The notes under the pieces are model-generated. The model ran no database searches. It was not told the origin of the DNA and saw only the letters and a program-made list of their open reading frames with translations. A DNA stretch of 64,000 nt from Ceratopteris richardii (lineage: Eukaryota; Streptophyta; Polypodiopsida; Polypodiales; Pteridaceae), in assembly GCA_020310875.1 (NCBI GenBank), contig CM035438.1:98310150-98374149 (forward strand), written 5' to 3'. The translations under genes were made by a program, and so were the position numbers. Of this stretch, positions 46,941-59,667 are shown one piece after another. Numbering within the stretch: the first letter of the stretch is position 1; each line of letters starts with the position of its first letter.

Positions 46941-46945
46941 TGATT

Positions 46946-47450
46946 AAGGTAGTGACCAAGGCATAGACTTTGGCATACCTTTTCATCTGAGTCATGGAAA
47001 TCACCTTTGGTGCTATTGGTTGTGTGCAAGGGAGGACCTCCATGATCAAGGAAGATAGAGTTTCTTGGCACTTCCCTGTAGATCACCCATCCCAGTTTGT
47101 TGCTCCCGAAGCTGGCTTAATGGACAAGATCTCTTTGCACCAAGATACACTCTTGTGGTGTCTAAAGAAGGGGAAAGACTAAGGCTATCATCACCTTGAC
47201 ATGTTTTGGTCCATCAAAGCTTCATTGTTTACTTTCAAATCTTATTTCTGAAGAATTTTTGGGGTGATTTTTGGAGCCATTCGGGAGTACTTTTTCACAT
47301 GGTTCTCTTTATAGAAGTTCAAGACCATCAACAAGAGTTTTGTTTATACATCTTTGACAATGAATATTCACCTTTTCGGGTGTCTTGTCTACTGAAAGAG
47401 CATAATATAGTACTCCCCTAACATTATCAATTTGAGGAGTGACTATGAAA
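46946..47450 (+). repeat. Copia-7 leader with antisense 5S rRNA-like segment
   Basis: Its reverse complement aligns with 53250-53868. On the minus strand the 5S internal-promoter-like blocks are ATTAAGCCAGCTTCGGGAGC (box A position, 47103-47122) and CTGGGATGGGTGATCTACAG (IE/box C position, 47075-47094). Plant 5S rRNA has GTTAAGCGTGCTTGGGCG and GGATGGGTGACCTCCTGGGA there. The 5' half of 5S is not recognisable, so this is not a 5S gene. Confidence 0.72.
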
Positions 47451-47485
47451 AACCTTATCCTCTTTGAAAATAGATTCAACTTCAA

Positions 47486-47908
47486 ATGCTTCGTGCTCTT
47501 AGCCTGATTACAATTGATCTTATTCTTCTCAGAGGCAATTATCGTATATTCGAAACTATATTATGCACAAGAATTGAAACTATAGACAAAACATGCTCTT
47601 ATTATCAGCTTCGCATCAACAACGGGTCACCCTCACTTTTCAAGGGGTCATCTAAGGCAAAGAAATTTCTCGAGCATAAAGAAGGAGAATCCAAATATTA
47701 CAAAACTTTGAAAAATGCAAGCAAACACCAATATCTTTCCTATGCATTCTTTACTCAAAACATTGGGCTTCCTAGTTGTGAGAACCAAACTATACAATCC
47801 TCTGCACTTGGAGAAGATGACATAGAGAAGAACGGCACTGAGCAAGATGAAGGTATAACTGGAATGTATATACATCTACAATATATTAGAAGTGATAAGG
47901 CTGTTTAA
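47486..47908 (+). other. Unassigned 140-codon open frame
   Basis: I do not recognise it. The product would be polar and Lys/Glu/Ser-rich, without membrane segments or zinc motifs. It lies between the fading end of the Copia-7 leader and the Copia-5 LTR. In AT-rich DNA an open frame of this length can occur by chance. The rest of 47451-48323 shows nothing identifiable. Confidence 0.2.
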
Positions 47909-48323
47909 CTACATCCATGCTTCTCTACTTGACATTCTCAAAGACTCTAAGCAGCCCAAAAAATTTAAAATTCCTTGCAGGATGAATTAATCGTGATTCA
48001 TTCCTTTTTCCCTAGAATCTAGGAAATGAGGATTTCAAATTAAAACTTGATTTTAAATGTTGGTTTAATACCAACATTTTGGCTTGTGGATTCTCTGTAT
48101 TCTATATTCATCTTCTGATAAGGGTAAATGACTCAAATTCATAAATAATCAAATATATGTATTAAAGTATCATGGACTATCATAGGACTATAGTTCACTC
48201 AAAAAATAAACTTCACTTATTCATGAAAAATTCTTCTTCCAAGCATGGTGAAAGCTTGATGTTCTAACACAAGAAACAAAGACATACATTCTCAGATCAA
48301 ATCAAGTGTAGGTCAAACGCTCT

Positions 48324-48621
48324 TGAAGTATTTCAATGGTGATGCACCACAATGTGCTCTCCTTCTCTAGAGCTCCACAAAAATATCCTCGCAGTAGAAA
48401 ACCAAACTCCTAGGGCCGAACATGGTACTCTACATAGAGGCTATAGAATATGCCAAAAAACATAGTACACAGGGAGCACAGGCACAAACTTCTTAGGTGT
48501 TACAAATGTGGTTGAATTGATAGTTTGTGACTAACGAGACCACTATATGTTTTATTAAAGAACCTATACAAAGAAGTGTTCGGTGGCCATTTGGCATTTT
48601 ACATGGACACTAATGCTAACA
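48324..48621 (-). repeat. Copia-5 3' LTR (298 bp)
   Basis: On the minus strand it starts TGTTAGCATTAG and ends AAATACTTCA. It matches 53968-54112 over its right half. The minus-strand TTTAATAAAAC block is shared with Copia-7. Confidence 0.85.
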
Positions 48622-48633
48622 ATCTCCCACAAA
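48622..48633 (-). other. Copia-5 polypurine tract
   Basis: The minus strand reads TTTTGTGGGAGA before the LTR, a common copia form. Confidence 0.85.
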
Positions 48634-48810
48634 AGGCCAATATGACCAAAGTAATTATGGGAGAAAAACAAAGAATGGTAAAGAATATCTGAGTGTAAGT
48701 ATACAAACTATACCTCCCACCTGATGGGCATATTACAGAGTAGACAAGTGACTGTGTAAGATCATGAATCAAGTGAGCCCCATCAAATGACAATACTATC
48801 AAAAGCTATC

Positions 48811-51720
48811 CTATGGTAGAGCTTTGGTCAAAGCATCTGCAACATTATCTCGAGCATGAACCTTATCAAGAATGGGCTCAATGGCTAAGCAATCTCTTGT
48901 GAAGTGATACCTCATCTCAATGTGCTTAGACTTTGCATGATAGAACAGATTCCTAGCCAAAGGTATGTCACTCTGATTGTCACGGAGCAAACGAGGTACA
49001 TGGTGAGGTAAACACATATCAAAATCAAGATGACAAATCCACAATGCTTCCTTACATGCCTCACTTGTTGCAACATATTCTGCTTCTGTGGTGGAAAAAA
49101 CTCTACATTCTTGAATATGAGATCTTCAAGAGATAGCACCTCCAACAAAATGAAAAATGCACCTTGATGTAGACTTATGATTGTCTACATAACCAGCATA
49201 GTCAAAATCTATGTAATGGATGCTTTCCCTCTACGTAAGCATAAACACTTGTACTTAGTGCCACTCAGATATCTCAAAATCATCTTGATGACTTCCCAAT
49301 GTTTCTTGCCAGGATTAGACATATATGTGCTCACAACTCTCACTAAAAATGCAATGTCTTGTCACGTAGCTACCATAACATACATGAAACTACCAACAAT
49401 AGATTGATAGGGAATTTTGGTTATGAATTCCTTTTCCTCATCTGATTTTTGGCAATCATCCTTGCTCAATTTCACATATGTGGGTAAAGGTGTACTCAAT
49501 GCCTTTCCACCCTGCATATTGAATCTTTGAACTACTTTGGATATGTACTCTGTTTGAGACAAGTATATGCATCTTTTACTCCTATCACAAGTAATGTGCA
49601 TGCCAAAAATATGTTTGGCATCCCCCAAAACCTTCATATCAAATGTCTGACTCAACTTCTTTTTGAGAATTGACAAGTCATAAGATGACTTCCCAGCAAT
49701 CAGCATATCATTGACATAAAGTATCAAGCATATCAAGCTCCCATTTGAGAAGCTCTTTGTGAATAGACAATGATCCTCATTGCTTTGAGAATAGCCTTGA
49801 GACTTCATAAAAGCATCAAAATTTTGGTACCATTGTCTAAGGGACTGTTTCCGTCCATACAAGCTCCTCTTGAGCTTAGAAACTAGACTTTGCTTTCCAA
49901 GAACTACATAACCCTCTAGTTGTTCCATATAGATCTTATCTTTAAGATCTCCATGCAAGAAAGCACTTTTCACATCCATACGGACTAGCTCTAACTCTCC
50001 ATTGCAACAAATACAAGAAACATACATAGGGTAGTCATCTTGACCACTAGAGAGAAGATTTCCTTGAAATCAACACCCATGTTGTCGCTTAAAGCCCTTT
50101 GCAACAAGTCGTGCTTTATGCTTTGGAACAACACTTTCTGATGTGATTTTTAGCATATATACCCATTAACATGGTAAAGATTTCTTGCCCTTTTGCAAAT
50201 GTACTAAATCCCAAGTACCATTCTTGTGAATAAAATCCAACTCACTCTTCATGGTACACTCCCATTTGAGATGATCCTCTATATGCAGAGCCTCTTTGTA
50301 GCAAGAAGGCTCACTAGAATTTGTTAGGATAACAAAATCTAAACCTGGAACATATCTATCAGGTGGATGTGAGACACGTGTAGAGTTTCTCAATGGTTGT
50401 TGAACAGGGACTTGTGTAAACTGATCTAATCAAACAATCTCTTGAGTGTCCCTATCTGTAGCATTTATATGCATGCTTACTAGAGGAATCGTATCCTCAA
50501 ATACCACTTTTCTCACTTCAACCTCCTTAATGGGTTGTTTATGCATCTTAGACTCATTGAAAATGACATCACTACTTCTTATCATTGACCATGTTTTAGG
50601 ATCCCATAAGCGATATCCAAATCGTCCTTCTTGACCATATCCAACAAAAATGCATTTCTCTAACTTATGTTCCAACTTTTCTCTAAGATTCGTGGGTATA
50701 TGAACATATGCTTCACACCCAAAAACTAAAAGATGCTCATAATATGGTGGATCTGTGTCCATAACTCGTGTGTCACTTTCAGGCCTTTGGGAGTACTAGG
50801 TGAAAGGTTAATCACATGAACTACAGTTAACACTACTTCTGTGCAAAAGCCTTGTGAGAGGTTTGCATGATGCAACATAAAAACTACTCTATCTTGAATA
50901 GTTCTATTCATCCTTTTAGCTACACCATTCTGTACTAGGGTATGAGCAGCTATAAACTCTCTATGAATCCCTCTAGAGTGATAGAAAAGTCCGAATGCAT
51001 GCGAGGTATACTCACCCCCATTATCTAAATGTAAATCCTTAAGCTTAGTTCCTTTTTTAGTCTCAAGTAAAGCAAGCCATTTTCTAAAAGTAAGGAATAC
51101 TTCATCCTTTGATTTGATAGGATACACCCAAACGTTTCTAGTAGCATCATGTATGAAAGTGATAAAGTAAAAAGAACCACCTAAGGATCTAGTGGGCATA
51201 GGATCACACACATCTGTATGAATGAGATTCAAAGGCTAAATTGAAAAGTCAATGTCCACTCTATGCACATTTCTGGTTTGCTTTCCATATTGACAATGCT
51301 CACAAAACAAAAACTCAAAGAAAGATAATATAGGTAAGTAGCCAGAATGAGAAAGATTTTCCATTCCATTATGAGATATATGGCCCAAAAAACCATGCCA
51401 AATAATAGTGATAGGCTATTCAGTAATAGATAACAAGTGTTCTTTCTTTGATACAAATAATGGATAAAGTGAGCTAGCTTTTGCTTCCTTTTGCAAAATT
51501 GCATGATAATTGAGGTACATGGAGTACTTTATGCATAGTAAATTTTGAACCATCAATGAACTACACAACCACATCTACAATCCCCACAACGTCATAGTAG
51601 TAAGAGTCACCAAGTCTCACGGGACCAAGAGACTTTGCTGCATAATTAGAGAACCATTCTCTATGTGGTGTCACATGGAAAGAAGCACCTGAATCTAGCA
51701 GCCACGTGTGGGAAAGAGAA
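48811..51720 (-). pseudogene. Copia-5 pol, broken
   Basis: Protease near 51700 keeps LLDSGASFHVT. Integrase at 50726-51232 has HTDVC and LHLDNGGEY, but the third acid reads NGVAKRMNRT, where NGVAERMNRT is usual (Glu to Lys). RT at 49362-50393 has MDVKSAFLHGDL, but the catalytic box reads YVNDMLI where YVDDMLI is usual (Asp to Asn). RNase H at 48811-49148 ends NVADALTKALP, the typical copia terminus. Stops or shifts separate most domains. Confidence 0.9.
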
Positions 51721-51849
51721 TCAGACATAAGAGCCTAAGTTGGCATAGTACTATGAAGTGTCAACACATCAACATCATCAGAAATAGCATTTATCTCTTC
51801 AATCTTGAAAGTCGAAGTAGTTGGTGCAGGTAACTATTCAACATGCCCA

Positions 51850-52718
51850 TCAACATTATGCCCTTTACCTTTAGCATACTTTAATGCATAACAATCTTTC
51901 TTCATGCGTCCTTTCTTATGACAATAATGTCATTTGATATCCCTCTTCCTTGATTTACTTCTACTCTTATTCTGTTGACCATTCTTTTCCTTGTTCTTGA
52001 TCCTACCACGTTGTTGATTCTTTCCTTGGTAAGAATCACGAACATTATATGCATCTCCACTCTGAATGTCAAGCATAGATTTTTTACGAATGTCCTCACT
52101 CAAGAGTGCTCCACATCGGTCATCATAGAGGATTTTACCACAAGGAGCACTATTTTTAATAGCTCTAAAACATGTATCCCACGATGATGTCAAGTTGCAT
52201 AATAACAATACTACTTTTATTTCATTATCCATATCCATTTTGTGAGCGTGTAACTGGGAGAATATAGCAACAAACACATCTACATGAGCAACAACACTAT
52301 CTATGTCCTTCGTGCAAAGGTCATATAATTTTCTCATCAAATACACTCTATTTGATGTCATCTCTTTTTCATATGGATTGCATAACTTCTTCCAAAGCCC
52401 CTCTACACTTTCACAGTCTAATACTGTAAAGTAAACATTATCTTGTAGGTGCATGCAAATGGTAGACCTCGCCATTTCATCTTACTCATCCCAATCATCT
52501 TCATCCATGTTAGTGGGCTTCTTTGAAATCAAATATACTGACTTCCATTACCTCCTTTGAATCAGCATGTCTTTAATTTGATTCTTCCATAGAGCAAAGT
52601 TTGTGCCATCAAATTTTTGGATCTCAAAATGTTCTTTGCCATGCAAGTTATAGCTCCTCCTTGGAATACTGGCACTAGATTGTGATCCACTAGATGTGCC
52701 TGAGACCTTTGATGCCAT
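51850..52718 (-). pseudogene. Copia-5 gag, broken
   Basis: The minus-strand ATG at 52718 (MASKVSGTSSGSQSSASI) leads to KFDGTNFALWKNQIKDML, a typical copia Gag N-terminus. A TAA follows soon after (LIQRR*). The main body is open at 51930-52475. The zinc knuckle at about 51890-51930 is damaged: a TGA stands where the first Cys is expected and the His reads Arg (CHKKGRMKKDC). Confidence 0.85.
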
Positions 52719-53954
52719 GATGGTAGAGAATGGAATAGAATGATAACGGAGCTAGAAGAGTCCAAACAACAACGAATAAGTGTATCATAGAGTAAATCGG
52801 CCACTATATACTTCACAAAACCAAAAATCTATAAAAAATTTTCCAGAGTATCCTCTACAAAAGGATCATATGGACAGTGACAAAATATCATAAAAGTGCA
52901 AGTATTGACATGTTTACCTGCATAGTGAATCACAGAGTCCATTGCATATAATCAGTTACCCAATAGAAGCCAACTAGGCTTATCGAGCACCTATGAACAA
53001 CTATCATACATCTCCTATGGCGAGGCTGGGTAAGTCTTCGACTTTCATCAGGGAAGAGAGCTCAATATTTGGGTGTCTCCTAGTTAAGAAAACCTCATCA
53101 CGACCCTCTTTATCAAACCTAAAAGGCTTTATGCAAAAGACACAACCACTATATCAATGACCAAATGGACATACATAAGTGGTATCCACATAAGCATCCA
53201 TGGTGTGTATGTGCTCAATATAAGAAATAAAATGACACTAAAAGGCTGAATGCAAAGCCCAAAAACTAGCCAACAACACTTGCAAGTGTTTTTCAACTCT
53301 GATGTTTTAGGCTCAAAAACCTTCATAAATTTGCAGTGGCTCCTCCCAGCAAAACTAAAAACCTTTCAAGAAACATGTAGTTCTATGAGTGTGGCTGAAA
53401 ACACTGCCCCAAAGGATGAAATTTATTGTCTAAGAAGTACAAAGAACACTCTTCTTGATTTACTTGGATCTATGTGAAGAGAATTATGTGCAAAAGTACT
53501 CCAAAATGACTTGAAAAGACACCCCAAAAATGCTTCAATAACAGGCTTTGAAAGCAAAGAATGAAGCTTTGAGGGACCAAAATATGTTCAATGTTATGTT
53601 AACCTTAGTATTTCCCCTTCTTCAGAGACCACAAGAGTGTAGCTTAGTGACAAAAGATTGCCATGGTTAAGCGAGCTCCATGGGAAACAACAATGGGATG
53701 GGTGACCTCTTGAGAAGTATCGAGAACCTCTCTCTTCCTTGATCATTGAGGTCCCCTCTTGTAATGAATGGTGCCAATGATGACTTCCGTGACTCGGATG
53801 ACAAGGTATGCCAAGGTCTATGCCTTGGTTGCCAACTTAATTCTAATACTTGGAGGAATCCTTGGGTGGGTGGAAAGCCTTGGAGAAAGCCTTCAGTGGG
53901 TGGGTGGGTGCTCGCTTTGCTCCCATAAAAGGAACAAATCTTTTCCATGGAAAT
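52719..53954 (-). other. Copia-5 leader, including 5S-like segment
   Basis: 1.2 kb between primer-binding site and gag without open coding sequence. Bases 53868-53954 align with the Copia-7 leader at 29512-29597 (TTTGTTCCTTTT, GAGCAAAGC, CCACCCACCCAAGG). Then comes the segment shared with 46946-47450. Confidence 0.75.
53598..53868 (+). repeat. 5S rRNA-like segment (antisense to Copia-5)
   Basis: Plus-strand GGTTAAGCGAGCTCCATGGG (53665-53684) corresponds to 5S box A, and TGGGATGGGTGACCTCTTGA (53694-53713) to the intermediate element and box C of plant 5S rRNA. Spacing between the boxes is near that of 5S. The 5' half of 5S is not recognisable. Order and orientation relative to the element are the same in Copia-7. 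Confidence 0.75.
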
Positions 53955-53967
53955 GCTCTTGTACCAA
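53955..53967 (-). other. Copia-5 primer-binding site (degenerate)
   Basis: The minus strand reads TTGGTACAAGAGC against TTGGTATCAGAGC, adjoining the LTR end. Confidence 0.72.
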
Positions 53968-54112
53968 TGAAGTATTTCAATGGTGATGCACCATAGTGCT
54001 CTCTCCTTCTTGAGAGCTCAACAACAATATCCTCAGAGTAGAAAACTGAAGTCCTAGCGTTACACATGGTACTCCACACAGAGGCTATAGAATATACACA
54101 AAAACACAGTAC
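53968..54112 (-). repeat. Copia-5 5' LTR, inner half only
   Basis: It matches 48324-48480 (TGAAGTATTTCAATGGTGATG and onward). Homology stops at about 54112, so the outer half is deleted or replaced. Confidence 0.8.
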
Positions 54113-55261
54113 ATTTCTATCTAATGAATGAACTCCTTTGCATCATTTCATCTTGTACCTATATAAAAGAGAAGAAGATGAACTGATTAACACATCCATG
54201 GCCTACCTTGCCCTTCTATCATGGCATCTTGGAGAGAAAGCTTTTTGCAAGATCCTCATACATGAAAACTTAGGAAACGACATTGGGGTATTCTTCTTGA
54301 TACAAAATATCTGAGGAGAAGATTTGAGGGACTCATTGTGCATAAATGAGAGGGAGACAGATAATCATTGCCTTTTCTTGGTGCCTCCAATATGTCGTTG
54401 AGGAAGCATGCATCTGCTCCATAAGCATGTGCTCTAAGGAGGGAGAGGAAGAAAGACAGATATTGCATAGATGGAGGATACCACAGGAAGAGTCTAGAGA
54501 AGGAGACATCGTAGGTCTATAACATAGCAAGAAAGGGAAATTTGCATAGTCGGCGGATGATTCATGTAGCTAGGTTATGTCAAAAAAAATTGTGAGGGGA
54601 TTCTTTTCCATCATTCATTGATTCCTTCGAAAGCCGCCCTTGCTGCTTCTAAAGGTGCCCACCAATAGATGGTTGCCTATCTCGGAAAGCCAACTAGAAG
54701 ATAGAGAGGTATTGAGGTAGGGATCCAAAAGGCCAAAGGAAGAGGAAGTGGGCAGGGGGATGCACCATGATTCAACGGAAAGGTCATTGGGGGGGGGGGG
54801 GTGTGGGGGAGGGGGGTGAGACAAGTCCGGAGAAGAGAGGAGCCTTAAAACTTTAAATCCTAGGATTCAAGCGGGCAAAGGACTCAGAGGCCAAGAGACT
54901 TAAATCCGAATGGCCAAAGGTCGAGAAGGTTGAAATGCTTGATGATCAATACTCTAAAAGATCGAATTCTAAAAGATCAAAACTCTGGAAAACCAAAACT
55001 TCGAAAGACCAAAAGTATGGAAAAACATAATTTGCAATGATAATCGGATGATATTATAGAATGAATGCCATGCCTTTTCATGGTAGCTAGAATCGAAGGC
55101 TACAAAACAAATCGCATTTGAGGTTACGACCCCTCATGGAAAATGAAGTCTTGTGATACAAGGGAGATATTTACGATCGTTTAGGAAAATATGTGTTTTC
55201 TGTACATGTGAGGGTTAGATTAAATAAGGTTTGAGTTTTGAGATATTGATCAACGGTAGAA
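54113..55261. other. Unassigned non-coding DNA
   Basis: No coding or element similarity recognised. It holds a G-rich stretch at 54788-54822 and a degenerate 15-17 bp tandem repeat (GATCAAAACTCTAAAA-like) at about 54943-55025. Confidence 0.5.
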
Positions 55262-57545
55262 GGTGACCATGCAGAGTGTTGAGGCTTGCTATTCCCTTTC
55301 TTAAGAGATTAATAACAATGTAGGACCCTTCCCATAATTGAGCAAATTCTCCCTTATCTTTTACCTCTTTAGCGGGGTTATCGAGCAACACTAGAGATTC
55401 TTCTTGTACTTTAGATGACTACAATGCACTCTCATGGGTCAATTTCCTTTTGCCTTTGGAGGCTATCAAAAGGCCTTGTGCTTCTTCACGAATCTCTTCT
55501 AGCCTATGTAGAGAGAATACGTGGGAGGAAGGGATGGGTTGCCACTCAGCTTCTTCATCTGCCTCATTCCTCCAATTTGTGTTGATCTTGTAAAAAATTC
55601 AAGTGGCGCTATTGGGTTCACGGAACATACAAAACAAAAAGGTGTTTATGGAGTGGTAGCGTAGTAAGTGTTCTAATAGGCCCAAACAATGCGTTTGTAA
55701 GTGGTGCCCTATGCTTTGTGGTCTACAACAATTTTTTTCCTGAACAATCTTACTAGAGTTTTATTGGTACCCATAGACTAGCTATTGGCACCATGGTAGT
55801 ATGCACAAGATTTTCTTACCAGTATCTTATCTTTGAAGAACAGTTATTGCAATACCTTGTGTACAAAGTGAGTGTCTTGACATGTACTAATCTCCACAGG
55901 GCATCCATATTGATTAAGAACATATTCAAATATGAATCATGCTATTCTAGAAGCATAACAAGCTTGAGTCACGTATACATCAGCCCACCTATACATCATG
56001 CCCCTCTAGAAGCAAACCAATCTTGAGTCACCTATATATCTTGGTAGAGTAGTTGGTATCCATACTAATGGATAGATTGGGCCTATAAAATTTAATCTTT
56101 AATGCTCAAAAGGTTGTTATCTTGTGGATATGGTGAGAGGAGTTTGGTACATATGTGTAAAGTGAGATCTACATCTCTAGCCTGCATCACATCTCTTGGC
56201 CCGAGTAGTGGCTTCCTTGAAGAGTTTCGGCCACCATAAACGGAACTTTAGTAGTTTGTGAGCCATGATATGTCCAAAATCAAGGCAAGATCCCACTCCA
56301 TGAGCTTCCTCTAGTATCGTCTGGGTTTTGTGTAGAAGGAGACACTTCTTGAGTGTTCCATCGTGGTTTTTCATGTATAGCTTTCTTGCGTTATACTTGT
56401 TGTGTTTGCATTTAAGTAGCACCTGTCTTTTTTTAAGGGGTTAGAACTAGGAGGAATCATCTCAAACATTAGATTATTGCACATCTCGTGATATCACAAA
56501 GGAAGACTCCCGATGATGAAGAGAGAGGCATCTCGAAAGTTGTCAATAGTTACCTTCATCTTCTCTTCTCACGTAGTGAGCGAGACACATGATCAACAGA
56601 TAACATTATGATGCCTTGGCCTTAATAGAAACGCGAAGTCAAATTCTTGAAAGAGCAAGCACGATTGCAAGATCCTTTTGTTGACTTCAGGCTTGTTGAT
56701 GAAATATTTTGAGGATCGATGATCAATGATCAGAATGAATTTTACTCCTTTTAAGTAGGGTGTCCATTTCAGCAAAGAAAATACTATGGCATGGCCCAAA
56801 AGCTTGATAGTACTATAGTTCTTCACAGCTTGACATAGTAACTAGTTGGCATAGTGGATTTGGTGGTCCATTGTTCCACCCATCTCTTGGTTGTACAAAG
56901 GATATCACCAAATGTTCTAAGGCTTGCATCCACGCGTATATGAAAAGGATTATTCCATTTTGATGCCATTGGGATTGGAAATTTTACTAATCATATTTAC
57001 AATTCCAAGAAAGCCTTGTTTTCATCCTTAGTCCATTGGATGATGATATTCTTTCCAATGATTCTAGAAGGTGGCTTGGCTATATTTACATACATCCTCG
57101 TAAAACCTCTATGGTATAGAATGTGGGCTAAGAATCCTTGAACTTCCTTTTTTGGAGATGGGTTGAGGAATCTTGAGAATGGCTTTGACCTTATCCGAAT
57201 TGAAAGCCATGCCTTGAGCATACACTACATGTCCTATCCTAATAAGGTTCCTTGTGTTACTAGAAAATGATATTTATTTGTGTTTGAATTGAGGTTTCCC
57301 CTACATTTCATGAAGAGATGGGAGAGTTGAGTGATATTTTTTTTCAAAGCATTGGACTAGGCTAGCCTCTATCATTCTTGAAAAGGAAGAGAAGCTGTGA
57401 TCTATGAATATTTTGAGTGAACTTAATAGGAGGTGTCTGCAAATGATCAACATAGTGGAGTTGAGAATTGTTAGAGCTTTCTTAAGTCAAAATGCAATCT
57501 TCATATAGGTATGTGTACCCCATAAAGTAGCAAAAGCTCTCTTTG
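55262..57545 (-). pseudogene. Gypsy-4 pol remnant (RT-RNase H-integrase)
   Basis: On the minus strand, from 57545: RT pieces (WGTYTYMKIAF), then KAWLS...NPSPKKEVQGFLAHILYHRGF and IQWTKDENKAFLEL at 56997-57221. RNase H at 56593-56826 has IIDHRSSKYFINKPEVNKRI. The integrase zinc-finger region is at 56177-56422 (HGVGSCLDFGHIMAHKLL, WWPKLFKEA). The core near 55850-55960 reads YGCPVEISTCQDTHF, where ..STDQGTHF is usual, and the glutamate region reads MGTNKTLV, where ESTNKTL is usual. The C-terminal WEGSYIVINLLRKG is at about 55290-55330. Stops occur throughout; gag, protease and LTRs were not found. Confidence 0.82.
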
Positions 57546-57570
57546 GTCTATAATCTTGGTTGATAGATAG

Positions 57571-58500
57571 GTGATTCTTTTTTTTAATAAACAAGAAGGA
57601 TAAATTAAAGATTGTAAATGTACATGTGCCAGGGGGAAGAACCCACCTCAAAGAAAGCCAATAGAATAGAGTTCGACAGCCAAAGCTGGATCAAAATACA
57701 TGGATAAAGTATAGCATAGCAGAGAGGAAAACAACACCAAAGTTACAACATAGATCTTTCTACATAGAGAAAATCATATCCAGTCTAGTGCTCGAATAAA
57801 ATCTAAGTAGGATTTCTCTCCACTGACTGGGAGGTATGTCATGTAGCAACTTGGAAACCTAGAAGCCTTCAACTAGAGCATCTTTGATTGAGTTCAAGAA
57901 CTTCACTGCAATGTCTCTGAATCCTTAGTTGAATGCAAAGTAGAGGATCTTTCTCCTATTGTTGAGGATAGATTCATTCCTCCTCTTCCAAATAAACCAT
58001 AGAATATGAGATGTCCAAAGATTTCAAAAAGCAAGATCCATTGTATTGCAAATGCCAAGGAGAAATTCTCTATAGCCTAGGATGATGTTGAACTTAAGAC
58101 AAAGAGGTTGGATAGACTTCCAAAATAGCTTAGCATGCCTGCAATTGTAGAAGAGGTGAGGCAAGTCCTCCACCGTGCCACAAAATGTACATTTGCAATT
58201 AGTATTGGTCGTGGAGCCACACTAGATACATTGAGGATAATGAGCCACTGAAGAAAGGACTGCTTGATATTGGTAGGGAAAGCCCATAGACAGAGGAACC
58301 TATGGTGCCATTGTCCGGTGGTCCAATTATCATGCCATCTAGTATTTAGCTTGGAGAGAATCATGTTGATAGAGCCTTTGTTCTTCTTGTAGTTCTAGTG
58401 CATATCCATAGGTATAGTTGACAATTATAGAGGTCTACAGGTAGAATAATGTTGAAAGCTTCTCTTCTAGTAGGTCCTTATGCTTAATCATGACCTGTAG
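57571..58500 (-). pseudogene. LINE (L1-type) ORF2 3' end
   Basis: On the minus strand, WHHRFLCLWAFPTNIKQSFLQW (LPTKIKxFLW-like) is followed by C-KCTF-C-GTVEDLPHLFYNCRHAKLFW, the signature of the zinc-binding domain found after plant LINE reverse transcriptases, then WFIWKRRNESILNNRRKI. Two frames and several stops are needed. An A-run on the minus strand (57571-57578) may be the remains of a poly(A) tail. The 5' extent toward 58600 is uncertain. Confidence 0.72.
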
Positions 58501-58709
58501 ACAAAGAGGGGAGAGTTAAGTAGTTTCCATAATTATATCATAAAAAATTATCTCACGATGAATAGTGAAATCCTTCTAGTAGAGAAGCCCATATTCTTGC
58601 ACTTGTGCTTTTTATTCCAATATCACAATTGTTCCAGAGGGCGAGCCATCCAATCCAATTGCTTTATTGCTGGTAAAAATCAGAGTGAAGAAAAAACTTT
58701 TCATATATA

Positions 58710-59667
<958 letters not shown>

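Larger units (their letters stand above)
29129..47450 (+). mobile_element. Copia-7, 5' end of a Copia-5-family element split by Chromo
   Basis: LTR 29129-29498, primer-binding site 29500-29511 and leader 29512-29597 are followed by the 17.3-kb Chromo insertion; the leader resumes at 46941. Excising Chromo and one target duplication restores a leader that aligns with that of Copia-5. Homology fades near 47450, and no gag or pol of this copy was found. Confidence 0.72.
48324..54112 (-). mobile_element. Copia-5, minus-strand Ty1/copia element
   Basis: Read from the right: partial 5' LTR, primer-binding site, 1.2-kb leader with a 5S-like segment, gag, protease, integrase, RT, RNase H, polypurine tract, 3' LTR. 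It is a different family from Copia-1/6 and Copia-2/4, and a relative of Copia-7. Confidence 0.9.

Noticed and set aside
53598..53868. A functional 5S rRNA gene
   Set aside because: Only the internal-promoter half resembles 5S; the 5' half is not recognisable and the sequence is embedded in a copia leader.
46946..53868. A pair of Cassandra LTRs
   Set aside because: The two copies are in opposite orientation and each lies inside a copia leader, with shared leader sequence on one side.
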